From NCBI RefSeq assembly GCF_910592395.1, contig NC_088326.1:13459001-13523000 (forward strand): a DNA stretch of 64,000 nt, written 5' to 3'. Position numbers and translations under genes: made by a program. Under the pieces are notes generated by a model. It saw only the letters and a program-made list of their open reading frames with translations. It did not search any database and was not told where the DNA came from. Shown here piece after piece: positions 44,790 through 58,500 of the stretch. This DNA comes from Lineus longissimus. Taxonomy: Eukaryota > Nemertea > Pilidiophora > Heteronemertea > Lineidae. Positions within the stretch are counted from its first letter, which is position 1. Every line of letters starts with the position of its first letter.

Positions 44790-45286
44790 AGCAACAAATC
44801 AAAACAAAGACAAGTTCTGTTGATTATTTATAAAGACTCGATACCTTCATTAAATAATTATCTACAATCAAATGCAACAATTAATGGATAAAATCAATAC
44901 ACTTGGAGTAATTCATTAACAATGATGACATGGCATCTCCAGGTAACCCCCCATTCAGAGGGTGATGCTGACACAGGCTGCATCCAGACTGACATTCTGG
45001 TCAAGGTAGTGGCACTGCAGATGCTTCTTATAGCCAAGCCTACAGTAGGTAGACAGGAAAACATTGTTGTTCTGTACAACTTGACTTTTTATCGATCCTA
45101 AAAGATGCTTCCTAGAATTCTCTATGCTACAGGCTAAAACTTGTTGTCCTAAGACCAGCAGGGAGAATTACCCAACAGATGTCACACTGAGAGACGTATC
45201 ATTGTCATGTAAATACATCAGTAAGTACATGTACTAAAGAGCTACTAATTCCATTGAGTAACAGGCCATTACAGTTAAGTCTCGTA
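44790..45286 (-). other. Probable SLC25A32 3' UTR
   Basis: Downstream of the SLC25A32 stop on the minus strand the sequence is AT-rich with no supported coding exon. I did not find an unambiguous AATAAA on this strand before the convergent signal at 44784-44789. Confidence 0.35.
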
Positions 45287-48200
45287 TCAACTTTTGGAGA
45301 AGAATGCTGTGAATTTTTCATAAACGACAAAAGTGATGCAGCACGCTGGTGTCACCCGTAGAAGATTTGGAAAGAGTCCTTTGTAGAATCCCTTCACATG
45401 TTCGAACCTGGAATAGAAATAAGGAGACTTATTTAAATGTAAATGCTTCCATTAAATCTTGTCGATATTGGCCATCATTTACACTAATTAGAAACCACAG
45501 CAATATACCCTAAGCTTGGCTGTGAGAGTGTCTTGGTCCAGTTTGCTATGTTTGATGTGATAACAGACCAGATGGTAGGCAGCAGTAAGAGATGAGGAGG
45601 TGGTATGCTGCGATACATCACTCAGGGTGGCATCGTTAGGTATACAGCAGTAAGAGATGAGGAGGTGGTATGCTGCGATACGTCACTCAGGGTGGCATCG
45701 TTAGGTATACAGCAGTAAGAGATGAGGAGGTGGTATGCTGCGATACATCACTCAGGGTGGCATCGTTAGGTATACAGCAGTAAGAGATGAGGAGGTGGTA
45801 TGCTGCGATACATCACTCAGGGTGGCATCGTTAGGTATACAGCAGTAAGAGATGAGGAGGTGGTATGCTGCGATACGTCACTCAGGGTGGCATCGTTAGG
45901 TATACAGCAGTAAGAGATGAGGAGGTGGTATGCTGCGATACGTCACTTAGGGTGGCATCGTTAGGTATACAGCAGTAAGAGATGAGGAGGTGGTATGCTG
46001 CGATACATCACTCAGGGTGGCATCGTTAGGTATACAGCAGTAAGAGATGAGGAGGTGGTATGCTGCGATACATCACTCAGGGTGGCATCGTTAGGTATAC
46101 AGCAGTAAGAGATGAGGAGGTGGTATGCTGCGATACGTCACTCAGGGTGGCATCGTTAGGTATACAGCAGTAAGAGATGAGGAGGTGGTATGCTGCGATA
46201 CGTCACTTAGGGTGGCATCGTTAGGTATACAGCAGTAAGAGATGAGGAGGTGGTATGCTGCGATACGTCACTTAGGGTGGCATCGTTAGGTATACAGCAG
46301 TAAGAGATGAGGAGGTGGTATGCTGCGATACGTCACTCAGGGTGGCATCGTTAGGTATACAGCAGTAAGAGATGAGGAGGTGGTATGCTGCGATACGTCA
46401 CTCAGGGTGGCATCGTTAGGTATACAGCAGTAAGAGATGAGGAGGTGGTATGCTGCGATACGTCACTCAGGGTGGCATCGTTAGGTATACAGCAGTAAGA
46501 GATGAGGAGGTGGTATGCTGCGATACGTCACTTAGGGTGGCATCGTTAGGTATACAGCAGTAAGAGATGAGGAGGTGGTATGCTGCGATACGTCACTCAG
46601 GGTGGCATCGTTGAAGTGGCCCACGAGAAGGATCTCTACAACAAAGCTGAAATACAATGACTTACTTCCATGTTTGTCGGATGACGTCCACAATACCAGT
46701 ATAACTCCGATGTTGATCTTGTAGCCTTGAGCGAACCACTTGGTATGGGTACGTCGTTATCACAGCAAAAATCTTTGACAAAGCGGCAAACGTGATGTAC
46801 TCTAATGAACTCTGAAAAATAAACAGAATGTGGTAAGTTTAATATCTGACATCTCTTGACCTCAGAGAAAGCCATTTCACTAAACTGCTACCTCCTTTGA
46901 ATGAGATATAACTCCTCTAGTCCATGAACTAGGTGCCACCAGCCAGGACAAGCCAAACACCCCCATCTATGTGAACCTTAGATAGCTTCGTGGCTCAACA
47001 CAAACACTCCTTGCAGCAATAGCATCATAACAAGAATCAGGATTAATTGTAAACCAAACACACCAGTTTTTTAGTTCTTGACGTGCCACGGTAGTCACTG
47101 TATATTGTCTTCAGCTCCTCATAAGCCATGAACTGTAAAGCACCATGTGAAACTCCAAATATGCCTGGAACAAACCCCTGAAATAGACAATAAGATTAAT
47201 CAGAGAATGCTTATACCGATGGAGCAACTGCAAGCGACAAGCAGACACCTGCTGGCAATCCCACAGAAAACCTTGAACTCAACTAGTGAGATAGATAAAA
47301 GATGAGGCATTAAGATGACTGAATGCCACCAACAACATATACCTTGTATAAGCCCCTCATTCCTTCCACTTTATAAATCTTGAACAAACAATCAAACATG
47401 CCATTGTAGCGATTCATCTCGCCACGGGATGCTTGTCCCTTCATGGACGGCGCATATTCGTATTGTAGACACAACCTTGTCTTGGTCACCCAGATCGGGT
47501 TAGTCACAGCTAACGTCATGACCCCCGACTGGGCGGCTGCTAACATGTGTTTCCCTGGACCGAGGTTGACTTCCTTGTCACCATCCTGCATCCAATTTTT
47601 GATTGAATTGTAGCTGAAAGAAACAAACATGAGATACTGATTGCAAGTGTGAACTAAACCTAGAAAGACATCATTCAAAATGGATCACCAGGAAACGACT
47701 GTTGAATACAGCTCAGTCATCCTCTAGGTATCATTTAGTAAAAGTATCAATTTTCATTCAACTCAGTTCTTGGTGAATTCAAGATAGCGAAACATGATTC
47801 CTGTTTACTTACAAGAGGAAATATAGTCCCCATGATGCACCAGCCCCCCAGATATTCGGTGTCGCCCCCTGGTATAATCCGCGGATACCACCTTCATGGT
47901 AGATACTCTTTGTTGCATGGATGAAACCTCGATACTGTGGTCGCTTGGTGACTGCATGGCTGGGTCCTTCATTCACTGCAACAATGACAATGAATACTGT
48001 AGTTAAATGTCTTGACAAAGGACATGAAAACAAGCTGACATTGCGGTGTCATTTCAACCATCTATACACAACACTATGGTAAAGGTTGGATGTAATCACT
48101 TGATAATAGGTCGGGTGATCAGTGATATCATTCGTTAGGTGCTTTGATAGAGGATAAAAACAAGCACAAATAATGTACATGTAGTGATTCAAATCATCTA

Positions 48201-49109
48201 CGAACAATTATCTAATACTATGGAATGGGATGTCAATGACCAATTCTAGGCCAGTTCATGATCCATATGAATCAAAACACTCTCGAACTTTGCCCTAGAT
48301 CTTTCACCCTGATACAACGACCTAATTAACTTGAAGTCTTGCACAATCAACATGCAGACTGATCATTTCCTGGTTTTGGTGAGACTGAGAATATTTGTTT
48401 GAGGTGCTTGTGGCAGACGCACATGCAAGACAGTTCGAATTGGTGGACAATGGAGCCGAATGAGACATTAGTGAGTGAGCCAGCCATGCCAGGCTCCACC
48501 AAGGCAAGTGGCACGGAGACACCCTGCCTGATGGAAGACAGCCAGGAAAACCCAAAAGAGAAAGTGCGTCTTGACTTGTTCACCATCACAGGATACGCTA
48601 CAACAAATGACGGTAAGTTAGTGATGGGATGAGGGACCATCTCATAATACACCCATGCCAATATAAACATATTGATTTGGTAAGGAGCATATTGAAGAAT
48701 GTTGGACATATACCCCATTTACGGTACTCCTGTTACCAGTTACGAATATCAATCAAAATGGCAAAAAGAAGTAGGCCTCATGCCTAGGGTCAGGACTACA
48801 GACTACTACTGTCAATGACGTCATGACTGTACATCAACGTAAGTGATAGAATGTAAATAGGAGAATTGTCCGACGGCAATGCCAATGACAACCACTTTTA
48901 GTATCATCAGGTAGATCTGTACTCTCGAAGATTTCACGGCACTCACCTTGAAATCTGATTTTGATGAGATCGAGTGGATGCAAGATGAGTGTTGAGATGA
49001 CCCCTCCACTCACTCCAGCAGCGAGGTGTTCCCATCTGACGTGGTGAAAAATGGAGGAATTCACAGGCTTATTTTGAGTAGGTCCAGCTAGAACTGCACT
49101 TGGAGCCAT
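45287..49109 (-). CDS. SLC25A32: Mitochondrial folate/FAD carrier (SLC25A32)
   Basis: This is a six-helix mitochondrial inner-membrane carrier for folate and/or FAD. Minus-strand exons 49109-48947, 47975-47813, 47613-47343, 47177-47064, 46811-46666 and 45407-45287 join to 325 residues (human 315). The three carrier repeats show their signatures: [26 protein letters not shown] and [14 protein letters not shown]. Other diagnostic blocks are [49 protein letters not shown] and [14 protein letters not shown]. The Trp in the second repeat (PIW) and PYQ in the third replace the usual acidic residue, as in vertebrate SLC25A32. The start ATG at 49109 precedes [15 protein letters not shown]. Divergent from ATP6V1H, 420 bp away. 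Confidence 0.95.
45581..46615 (+). repeat. 65-bp minisatellite (16 copies) in SLC25A32 intron 45408-46665
   Basis: Units contain agcagtaagagatgaggagg, tatgctgcgatacgtcactc and ggtggcatcgtta. Two polymorphic positions (cgtcact/catcact and ctcagg/cttagg) are shuffled among units. The array fills most of the last intron. Confidence 0.97.
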
Positions 49110-49528
49110 GGCCTAACTTGTGGCTTAGCATTTGAGCCAAAATTGTGTCAGATAAAGGGTGATTTGGGAGATAAATTGGATCTAGTCAAAGCCGGTTTGT
49201 TTTGTAATGGGCGCTGACATGTTGGATTGAGAAATTGTAAAGGATGTGCTATATTTGTGAGCAGTTTTAATTCATTGAGATTGATTAGATATAATATATC
49301 ACCATACAAATATGATTGATAATAATATTAGAACTAGATTTAGCTTAGGTTTATTAAGATAAGAAAAAGCAAGTTTTAAATACATAAAAGTGTCCTCTTT
49401 CTTCAATGTTGGAACTAATATCTTCTGCTGTTCTTCTCCAAGTCATGTGATTTATGCAAAAGACTCTGAAAAAGTCTTTTTCCTGGTGCAAAAACTGCTT
49501 TATTTGACGGTTAATACATCTGAGAAAG
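49110..49528. promoter_or_regulatory. Shared 5' region of SLC25A32 (-) and ATP6V1H (+)
   Basis: The start codons are 420 bp apart and divergent. The interval is AT-rich and has no obvious TATA box or other element I can name. Bidirectional promoter function is inferred from spacing only. Confidence 0.45.
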
Positions 49529-52500
49529 ATGGCAGCTAACCCGAGGCTAGATCCACGGGTTGAAGTGGTCATATCCAGCATCGATGATATTGAAAAATCT
49601 GGTGAGATTTGATGTTGGAAGGTTGACAAAAAATGTCAAAATCAGAAAATGACATCATGAAATAGAACTGTCTTCACACGTGCTTCAGTCACCCATGCAC
49701 CCATGCACCATCCTTGTTAGCTCACTGAAATGGTCAGAAGTATAAAAATATCATCTCGAGAACGATTTCCTATAGTCAGGTGATGACCGTTGAATCGGGT
49801 CAGAAAACGAATGCCACTGCTGCTTGTGGCAAAAAAAAGTTATTTATTTGGTCCCTCCTAGTCCTAGTCCTTTCATGTCTGTTTCTGTTCGTGAAAGTTG
49901 CTAACGTAACTTTGCTATAAACCTGACGTAAGATTCTGACGATCTTTTTCCGCTTTCTTATACTTTTCAGGAGTATATGTTGCTACGAGCCTGTTGCAGC
50001 AGCGAGCCAATGACATCCGACAGAACAGAATCAACTGGCAGTCATATCTTCAGTAAGTTTTATCGTCGGTCTACGCTTGAGTAGAATCGACCCATTTGGT
50101 ATTCAAACTCGATGTCTCTTGAGTCTTGTAATGTGATCATCTGAGATTACAGAAGGAAGACAGAAGCCGGCACAACCAAAACATACTGCCCCAAACAGAG
50201 ATTCCGCCTGACCTTCCCTTCATTCACCATGTTAATTGACGTCTGTATCTGCATTACAGTTTAACTGCAGGACGTTCCCTTACTTAGCACAGTAAAGACA
50301 TTTATTTATATTCATTTTCAGAGGTCAGATGATAATTCAAGAAGATTTCAACTTCATCACAACTTTTGACAACTCGACTCCAGAAATCCGGAGGAAATTG
50401 CTAAAGGATAATGCTAACCAGGTAATATGGATCTAAAGTGCTCGGCTAATACTAGGGTGATGTGCTTCTGAGTCCACACTGCAGTACAAGGGAACAGGTT
50501 GTTAGCCTGTAGCCATTCAGCAGGGATGGAGGAGTCACCTCCTTGAAGCGTACCACCACCGCTTGTGTGATTTCAGAGTTGTCTCCTAGATTATTTGCCA
50601 GCCAATGCTAAGGATACCAACCTGACCCAGTATTTTGGACAGACAACTAGAGGAAGCTGCTGTAGACCAGATAGAGTGGTGTAACATGCTTGCACTACTC
50701 TGTTGTCCTGGACATCAGGATACCTAAGAGAAAGTGTAACATGCTTGCACTACTCTGTTGTCCTGGACATCAGGATACCTAAGAGAAAGAGATTTATTAT
50801 CTTTCAACTTAAAACAACTTGGTTAAAGCAGGTATTCAGGTCTGGCATGATGAACCTGATTGTGATCAAAGAATTAACTCCCACTTATTTTTTCAGTGTG
50901 CCAAAACATTCCTGAACCTGATGGCTCACATCTCAAAGGATCAGACCGTACAATACATCCTGACCATGATTGATGATATGCTACAAGAGGACAAGTCCCG
51001 CGTGGAGATATTCAAAGATTATGCAAAGAAGAGTCGTGATTCTGTTTGGGGGCCGTTTCTGAACATGCTAAATCGACCAGATGGGTTCATTGTTAACCAG
51101 GTAACTTCGAGAGTGTCTTAATGAAATCTGCAAATAGAGCAAAATATCTACCAAAAGTTCCATGTCTACAAGTCCTCTGAAAGTATTGAGTGGGAAAGCA
51201 TGACAATGAGATTCTAATGAAACAGCATTATGTGATCGCTGATCAAGATTAAGTCACTAGCCCTGGTGGTGAGATGACTACATTCTGATTGTCTTATTTG
51301 TGTTGCAGACGAGTCGTATCATCGCTAAGATAGCGTGTTGGAGCAAGGAGCTGATGGAGGGTGCAGACCTGCATTATTACCTCACCTGGCTTAAGGATCA
51401 GATGCGTGTCCCGGTAAGTTCATGTGCTTGTCGTAAACAAATCAACAAGGTCCAAACAATACCCTAAAGTCCTACGAAAGAAGGGTGACAGGACATGGTG
51501 CTGTGTCCCCTCATCTCGGGAGAGTGTTACGGGAGACTTCCTGAGGATTGGGTCACAGGACATGGTGCTTTGTCCCCTCATCTCAGGAGAGTGTTACCGG
51601 AGACTTCCTGAGGATTGGGTCACAGGACATGGTGCTGTGTCCCCTCATCTCGGGAGAGTGTTACGGGAGACTTCCTGAGGATTGGGTCACAGGACATGGT
51701 GCTGTGTCCCCTCATCTCAGGAGAGTGTCGCTGGAGGCTTCCTCAGGATTAGGATCGTACAGGCTCTGTTGTTCATACCATCATCATCTGTTTCTGTCAT
51801 TTTGTCATTGGCCCTTCACACTTGAGAAGTATTGACAGAGGGTGCTCTCAAGCCAAAACAGAAAAACAGCAGACCAGTGCAATGATAATGATCATTCGGG
51901 GGAAAGGCCAGGGTTTAAAAACAGAGGGAATTTGGCGCTGCACAGCAATTACAGTCAGTTTTAGAGAATCCCACCTCGTTGAATAAAAACGTCCACGGGT
52001 GACTTGCTGTATCCACGGTAACTAAGCGTGACCTGTTTTCAGGGCCCCATGACTCCGTACAAAGACTTTGCAGAAAATGAAGCAAGTATTGTTTTCAGCA
52101 GTTACTATGGCAACCATCTAACAGCACGGATCTATCTTCTTGGGCGATGTTCATTTGATTGTGGCCAGAATGTGATCATTTGCTGTGCATTTGTTGCCGT
52201 AACCCTTGATAAGACTGTCTTCAGTTTGCCACTTTGCTCCCTATGAACACTGACCTTTGACATGGCCATAGATCTAACGAATATCGTCCATGAAAATCTC
52301 TCCCAGTCAAAGGCTGTTTTAGCATACAGGACTATCTTTCTTATTTTCCCTGGGTCTTGGTTTTTTGGGGGTTAGTGAGGCAGTTCCAAGCTGTTTGGTG
52401 ACCATTTTGTTACAATAGGTGAAAGAGTACTGAGATACATCTGCCACATTCAAAGTTTTTTTGAGAACACTTAAAAGAACTAGATAAAACTTCATTGAAA

Positions 52501-55500
52501 TATATTGCACAGAGTAATGAATGATTAGATTGTGATGTATGTCATGCCTCCTATGTGAAACAGTGAGGTATGATCGACAACACATTCCCAGGAGTCCACG
52601 GAATGATGATGATGATGATGGTTATCTTTTTCTAGGACGTTGCCTCCAGTGCCAAAGAAGTAAATCAACTTACTCATTAGATACTCGTTCACATGTGCTC
52701 GTTTTTCAATGTTTTTTCTGCTCTGCCAGCTGTGCTTTTTAACCTCTACACCCCTATTTTCCTTCATGGACTCCTCCATTGCAGTAACTAGACCAGTATA
52801 CACCTGAGCGAAATGGGGGTGAAAGGGTTATAATCAATGTAGTCGTTTGACTGAATGCATAAAGAATATGTGAGCTTGCAAGTTTGTTGGGATCTCGAAG
52901 TCTGATTGTCTTTTGTGTTGCGACGTTTATTGCTTCCATACTTTTAGACTGGTTCTATCTCTTCTTCTCCTAGGTGGTGTAAGGCTTCATTCTAAATCTA
53001 AATGTTCAAACAAACCATGGTTGGTACTTTGGTCTGCGGTATTTTATTGTCAAGTTTTGTTTATTTTGTTGGCCATCACAGTTGAGTGGGCAGAGGCAAT
53101 ATTCAGTAACAGTAGAGTGGGCAGAGGCAATATTCAGTAACAGTTGAGTGGGCAGAGGCAATATTCAGTAACAGTTGAGTGGGCAGAGGCAATATTCAGT
53201 AACAGTTGAGTGGGCAGAGGCAATATTCAGTAACAGTAGAGTGGGCAGAGGCAATATTCAGTAACAGTAGAGTGGGCAGAGGCAATATTCAGTAACAGTT
53301 GAGTGGGCAGAGGCAATATTCAGTAACAGTTGAGTGGGCAGAGGCAATATTCAGTAACAGTTGAGTTACCTAATTCCGGGCCTAATTCTTCTTTCATGTG
53401 TGAACACTAATCCCTTTTTGCTGGCTCAATGATCTCTGGTCAAAGTAATCATTGGATAATGTTGTTGTCCTCTTCTTGAAGTAATCTCTGGTCAAAGTCA
53501 TCATAATGTGCCGTCAATGCCTCTATGAGGGAGACGTGTGCAGATTGAAGGGAAGGCATGTTTTAGATGCCATCTGTGTGATGCAGCCTGCTTTCATAGG
53601 GAGTTCACCAGCTGGTGCTGAGGCGAAGTACAGTGTGGAGGACTAATCAGGTAGTTGAAGATACAGGAGAGCACCTCCCTTACCACTCCCCTGGCTGACC
53701 CGTGTACCATATCCAAAAGCTATATTGACCGAGACTAGCCCCACAATAGAGCCATCTGATGCGCTGCCCTTGTAACTCAGGCACCAGCTTCACCTTGCAT
53801 GTCAACCAACCCCACAACAGTTTCATTTCTTTGTTTCCAGGGAAATGAGTATCTCCAGACAGTCGCCAGATGTCTTCAGATGATGCTCAGGATCGATGCG
53901 TACAGATACGCGTTTGTCGAGGTGGACGGAATCAGCACGTAAGTCTTGTGACCTTTCATCGCATGTCTCGTCCCTTGAATGAACATAAACCCAATATCCA
54001 TTTCATCTGGTGCCTACACGTGTGCCAGGGCATGTGAAAGATCCATGAGATAGAGGAACATGAGCAGCTTGAATGGACCTGCCTGGTCACGGTGGGGTGG
54101 GTGCCTACACGTGTGCCAGGGCATGTGAACGATCCATGAGATAGAGGAACATGAGCAGCTTGAATGGACCTGCCTGGTCACGGTGGGGTGGGTGCCTACA
54201 CGTGTGCCAGGGCATGTGAACGATCCATGAGATAGAGGAACATGAGCAGCTTGAATGGACCTGCCTGGTCACGGTGGGGTGGGTGCCTACACGTGTGCCA
54301 GGGCATGTGAACGATCCATGAGATAGAGGAACATGAGCAGCTTGAATGGACCTGCCTGGTCACGGTGGGGTGGGTGCCTACACGTGTGCCAGGGCATGTG
54401 AACGATCCATGAGATAGAGGAACATGAGCAGCTTGAATGGACCTGCCTGGTCACGGTGGGGTGGGTGCCTACACGTGTGCCAGGGCATGTGAACGATCCA
54501 TGAGATAGAGGAACATGAGCAGCTTGAATGGACCTGCCTGGTCACGGTGGGGTCATAACATGTAGGTCACGTGGAGTCCAACTTCAGTCTCTGGATGAGC
54601 AATTATCCAGGCGCTGGTTGAAACCTCGCTGATGGGAGGAAACTACAAATCCCTTTACTGTTAATGTTGCTAATCAATCTGTTTTAATACATTCCAGTTT
54701 GATCTCGGTCCTGGCTGGGAAGGTCGGCTTCCAGCTCCAGTATCAGTTGACCTTCTGCATCTGGTGTTTGACCTTCAACCACAAGTTGGCTGAAAAACTA
54801 ACCGAGTAAGTATTGCAGGACGACTGCAATGTTTACTTCCATTTCCATTTTGTGACTGTGTGATTATAGAACAAGTTGGGTCATTCAGGCCAATGATAGC
54901 CATCGTCTGTGAGGCGACACGACTCCAGTTACTTGCCACATTTGATTGGCTGAGATGAGTTGGGGAATGCATCTTGTAATCACATGCCTGAGAACTTGAA
55001 TGAACTGACCTTAGGACGTATTGCCACGAGGGACTTTCCATCTTTTATCCACAGTACCTATACAGTAATTACCCCCCACTCTCTTCAACAAAACACTGTA
55101 TGCTGGTTTTATTTTCTTAGCAAAATCGAATCTGGCAGTAGAAGGTAGTTTATTCCTCGCTTTGATCTTTTCTGCATTGTGTTGTTTAGTTGCTGTTTAC
55201 TGACACCCGTTGTGATGATTGATAGCGCATGGCTCAATCCAGGCAAGGGTGTCTGCTGGCCAAGGGAGGACCTCTGATGATGATTGATAGTGCATGGCTC
55301 AATCCAGGCAAGGGTGTCTGCTGGCCAAGGGGGGACCTCTGATGATGATTGATAGTGCATGGCTCAGTCCAGGCAAGGGTGTCTGCTGGCCAAGGGGGGA
55401 CCTCTGATGATGATTGATAGTGCATGGCTCAGTCCAGGCAAGGGTGTCTGCTGGCCAAGGGAGGACCTCTGATGATGATTGATAGTGCATGGCTCAGTCC

Positions 55501-58500
55501 AGGCAAGGGTGTCTGCTGGCCAAGGGAGGACCTCTGATGATGATTGATAGTGCATGGCTCAGTCCAGGCAAGGGTGTCTTCTGGCCAAGGGGGGACCTCT
55601 GATGATGATTGATAGTGCATGGCTCAGTCCAGGCAAGGGTGTCTGCTGGCCAAGGGAGGACCTCTGGTGATGATTGATAGTGCATGGCTCAGTCCAGGCA
55701 AGGGTGTCTGCTGGCCAAGGGAGGACCTCTGGTGATGATTGATAGTGTATGGCTCAGTCCAGGCAAGGGTGTCTGCTGGCCAAGGGGGGACCTCTGATGA
55801 TGATTGATAGTGCATGGCTCAGTCCAGGCAAGGGTGTCTGCTGGCCAAGGGGGGACCTCTGATGATGATTGATAGTGCATGGCTCAGTCCAGGCAAGGGT
55901 GTCTGCTGGCCAAGGAGGGACCTCTGATGATGATTGATAGTGCATGGCTCAGTGCAGGCAAGGGTGTCTGCTGGCCAAGGGAGGACCTCTGATGATGATT
56001 GATAGTGCATGGCTCAGTCCAGGCAAGGGTGTCTGCTGGCCAAGGGGGGACCTCTGATGATGATTGATAGTGCATGGCTCAGTGCAGGCAAGGGTGTCTG
56101 CTGGCCAAGGAGGGACCTCTGATGATGATTGATAGTGCATGGCTCAGTGCAGGCAAGGATGTCTGCTGGCCAAGGGAGGACCTCTGATGATGATTGATAG
56201 TGTATGGCTCAGTGCAGGCAAGGGTGTCTGCTGGCCAAGGAGGGACCTCTGATGATGATTGATAGTGCATGGCTCAGTGCAGGCAAGGGTGTCTGCTGGC
56301 CAAGGGAGGACCTCTGATGATGATTGATAGTGTATGGCTCAGTCCAGGCAAGGGTGTCTGCTGGCCAAGGGAGGACCTCTGATGATGATTGATAGTGCAT
56401 GGCTCAGTCCAGGCAAGGGTGTCTGCTGGCCAAGGGAGGACCTCTGATGAAATGGCATGATGCTCTCGTCGTCGTAGTAGGCACATTGGCCAGCTTCACC
56501 GACAAAAGTAAAAAACCTTGTGTCAGGCTCGAGATGTGAATATCCTATTGTGATTGTGCTACCACTCACCAGCACCTACTAGTTCCCCATTTATTGTTGT
56601 TTTCTCTGAGAACATTGGCAGTGTAAGACTTTGTGAGCGACTGATGTCCGTTTTCATTGTTGAAACTCTGGTTCTTATATCACTGCATTATTCACAATTT
56701 TCATGCTTTTTTGCACTTCATTCGTAGTTCGCTCATCATATTTCTTAAATTTTTGCCAAAAATATTTTAACTGAGCTGTACATTTCAATGATTTCACATA
56801 TAGATAGTACACACTCCCTTGGTTGATGCATTTTGGGAAATATCAGTTGACATCAGTGCAACTGGTGAAATGTTCTCCTTGGAAAGAGGCAAATTCTCTC
56901 TGACAATCTCTGAAACAGTTCATTTGTAACATCACCAAAAGTGAACCAAACATGACACACCAACAGGGGAGATGCAGATTTCGGCACTTTTGATGGGACA
57001 TTCCACCTGAACTGCACAGGCAAATGTGCCCACGTTTTACGAAAATCTTACACAACATGAATTTGTCGTCCAACATGGTTTTCATGTGGCCGCGCTGCTC
57101 CACGTGGTTTATACGCCGTGCTGCTCCACGTGGTTTATACGCCGTGCTGCTCCACGTGGTTTATACGCCGTGCTGCTCTACGTGGTTTATACGCCGTGCT
57201 GCTCTGCGTGGTTTATACGCCGCACTACTCCACGTGGTTTATACGCCGCACTACTCCACGTGGTTTATACGCCGCACTACTCCACGTGGTTTATACGCCG
57301 TGCTGCTCCACGTTGTTTATACGCCGTGCTGCTCCACGTGGTTTATGCGCTGCACTACTCCACATGGTTTATACGCTGCTCCACGTGGTATGAAGTACCA
57401 TGATCACCCGCTGCGCCGCTGTGTTGATGTTGTCTAGCCTCTGCTGGCATGCGCTTTTAATTCCGTTTTGAATCGGTTCCCGTTTAAAATTTTGTAGTCA
57501 TGGTAGGTTGATATTGTTGATAAGCATTTCTGAATTTCAATATGAATGCAATCATAAGTCATATTATCTTGCTGCTTCTTCATGTCCATGATATACTGTA
57601 GGCCCCTAGGGAAATAATGCAAAATAAAACAAAATATGGGTTGGTATTATCCTTCACATTTTTCATCATATTGTACACAATTTGGACAATACTTATGAAA
57701 ACCTTACAACAAAATTTCTGATTCTACACAATTTTGATATCTTACACAAGAAAAATTGGTGGGGTAGGCAGTCGTGTAAATAGTATGTTGGGCAGCAAAG
57801 GTAAGATCTATGTTTGGTACGGCTGGCAATACTTAAACTGGGTAGGGATTTACAGAACGATTGGGCGTTTTTTATCACATCTCTTCATTCCAGATATAAC
57901 GTCATCCCGATCTTGTCGGACATCTTGAGCGAGTCGGCACGGGAGAAAGTCACCAGGATCATTCTTGCCACGTTTAGGGTAAGTTTGACCAATAGGGGGA
58001 GCATAAGTGCAACAGGACTACACGAGGAACACTTGTGTTTTGTGGATGACTCGGTGAAACTTGACTGGGCTGTCATCACTTCACACTGACTATGATAACA
58101 GTGCAACGAGCTCCTGGCTTTGTCAGCCAGACATTTGAAATGATAGCAATATCAGAATCTTCTGGAGGTTTTGATCTCTTTTGGACTGATCATGACATCT
58201 GTTGATGAGAGCAAGGCATGGAAATAGTCCCAAAAAGTTACAACATACCACAACCTATTGGTTGACAACGTGTTGAGAGTTTTCTCTCAGATTCACTTTA
58301 TTCTGGAAAAAATTACAATCTGGAAAATTTCTCAAAATAATCCTCAAAACTTGTCCATTCAGAACATGTTAGAGAATCCTACCGTTCCTGACATCATCCA
58401 AGACTACGCGCTTGCGATGGTCCAGTGCAAGGTGCTGAAACAGCTACAGCTCCTCGAGTCGAGGAAGTTTGATGATCCTGACATCGCAGATGATATCACA

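Noticed and set aside
48318-48720. Open frames inside SLC25A32 intron 1
   Set aside because: They carry no carrier-family motif, and exon 48947-49109 joins in phase to 47813-47975 without them.
51424-51835. Forward open frames across the 67-bp repeat
   Set aside because: They lie within the intron 51414-53840, restart with each repeat unit, and do not join the ATP6V1H frame.
55109-56575. Series of overlapping 63-residue minus-strand frames
   Set aside because: They repeat every 65 bp because they are readings of the 65-bp minisatellite in ATP6V1H. No gene is implied.
57024-57437. Three overlapping forward frames up to 137 codons ([15 protein letters not shown]-type repeats)
   Set aside because: A 26-bp unit without stops keeps every frame open. 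This is a repeat artefact within an intron.
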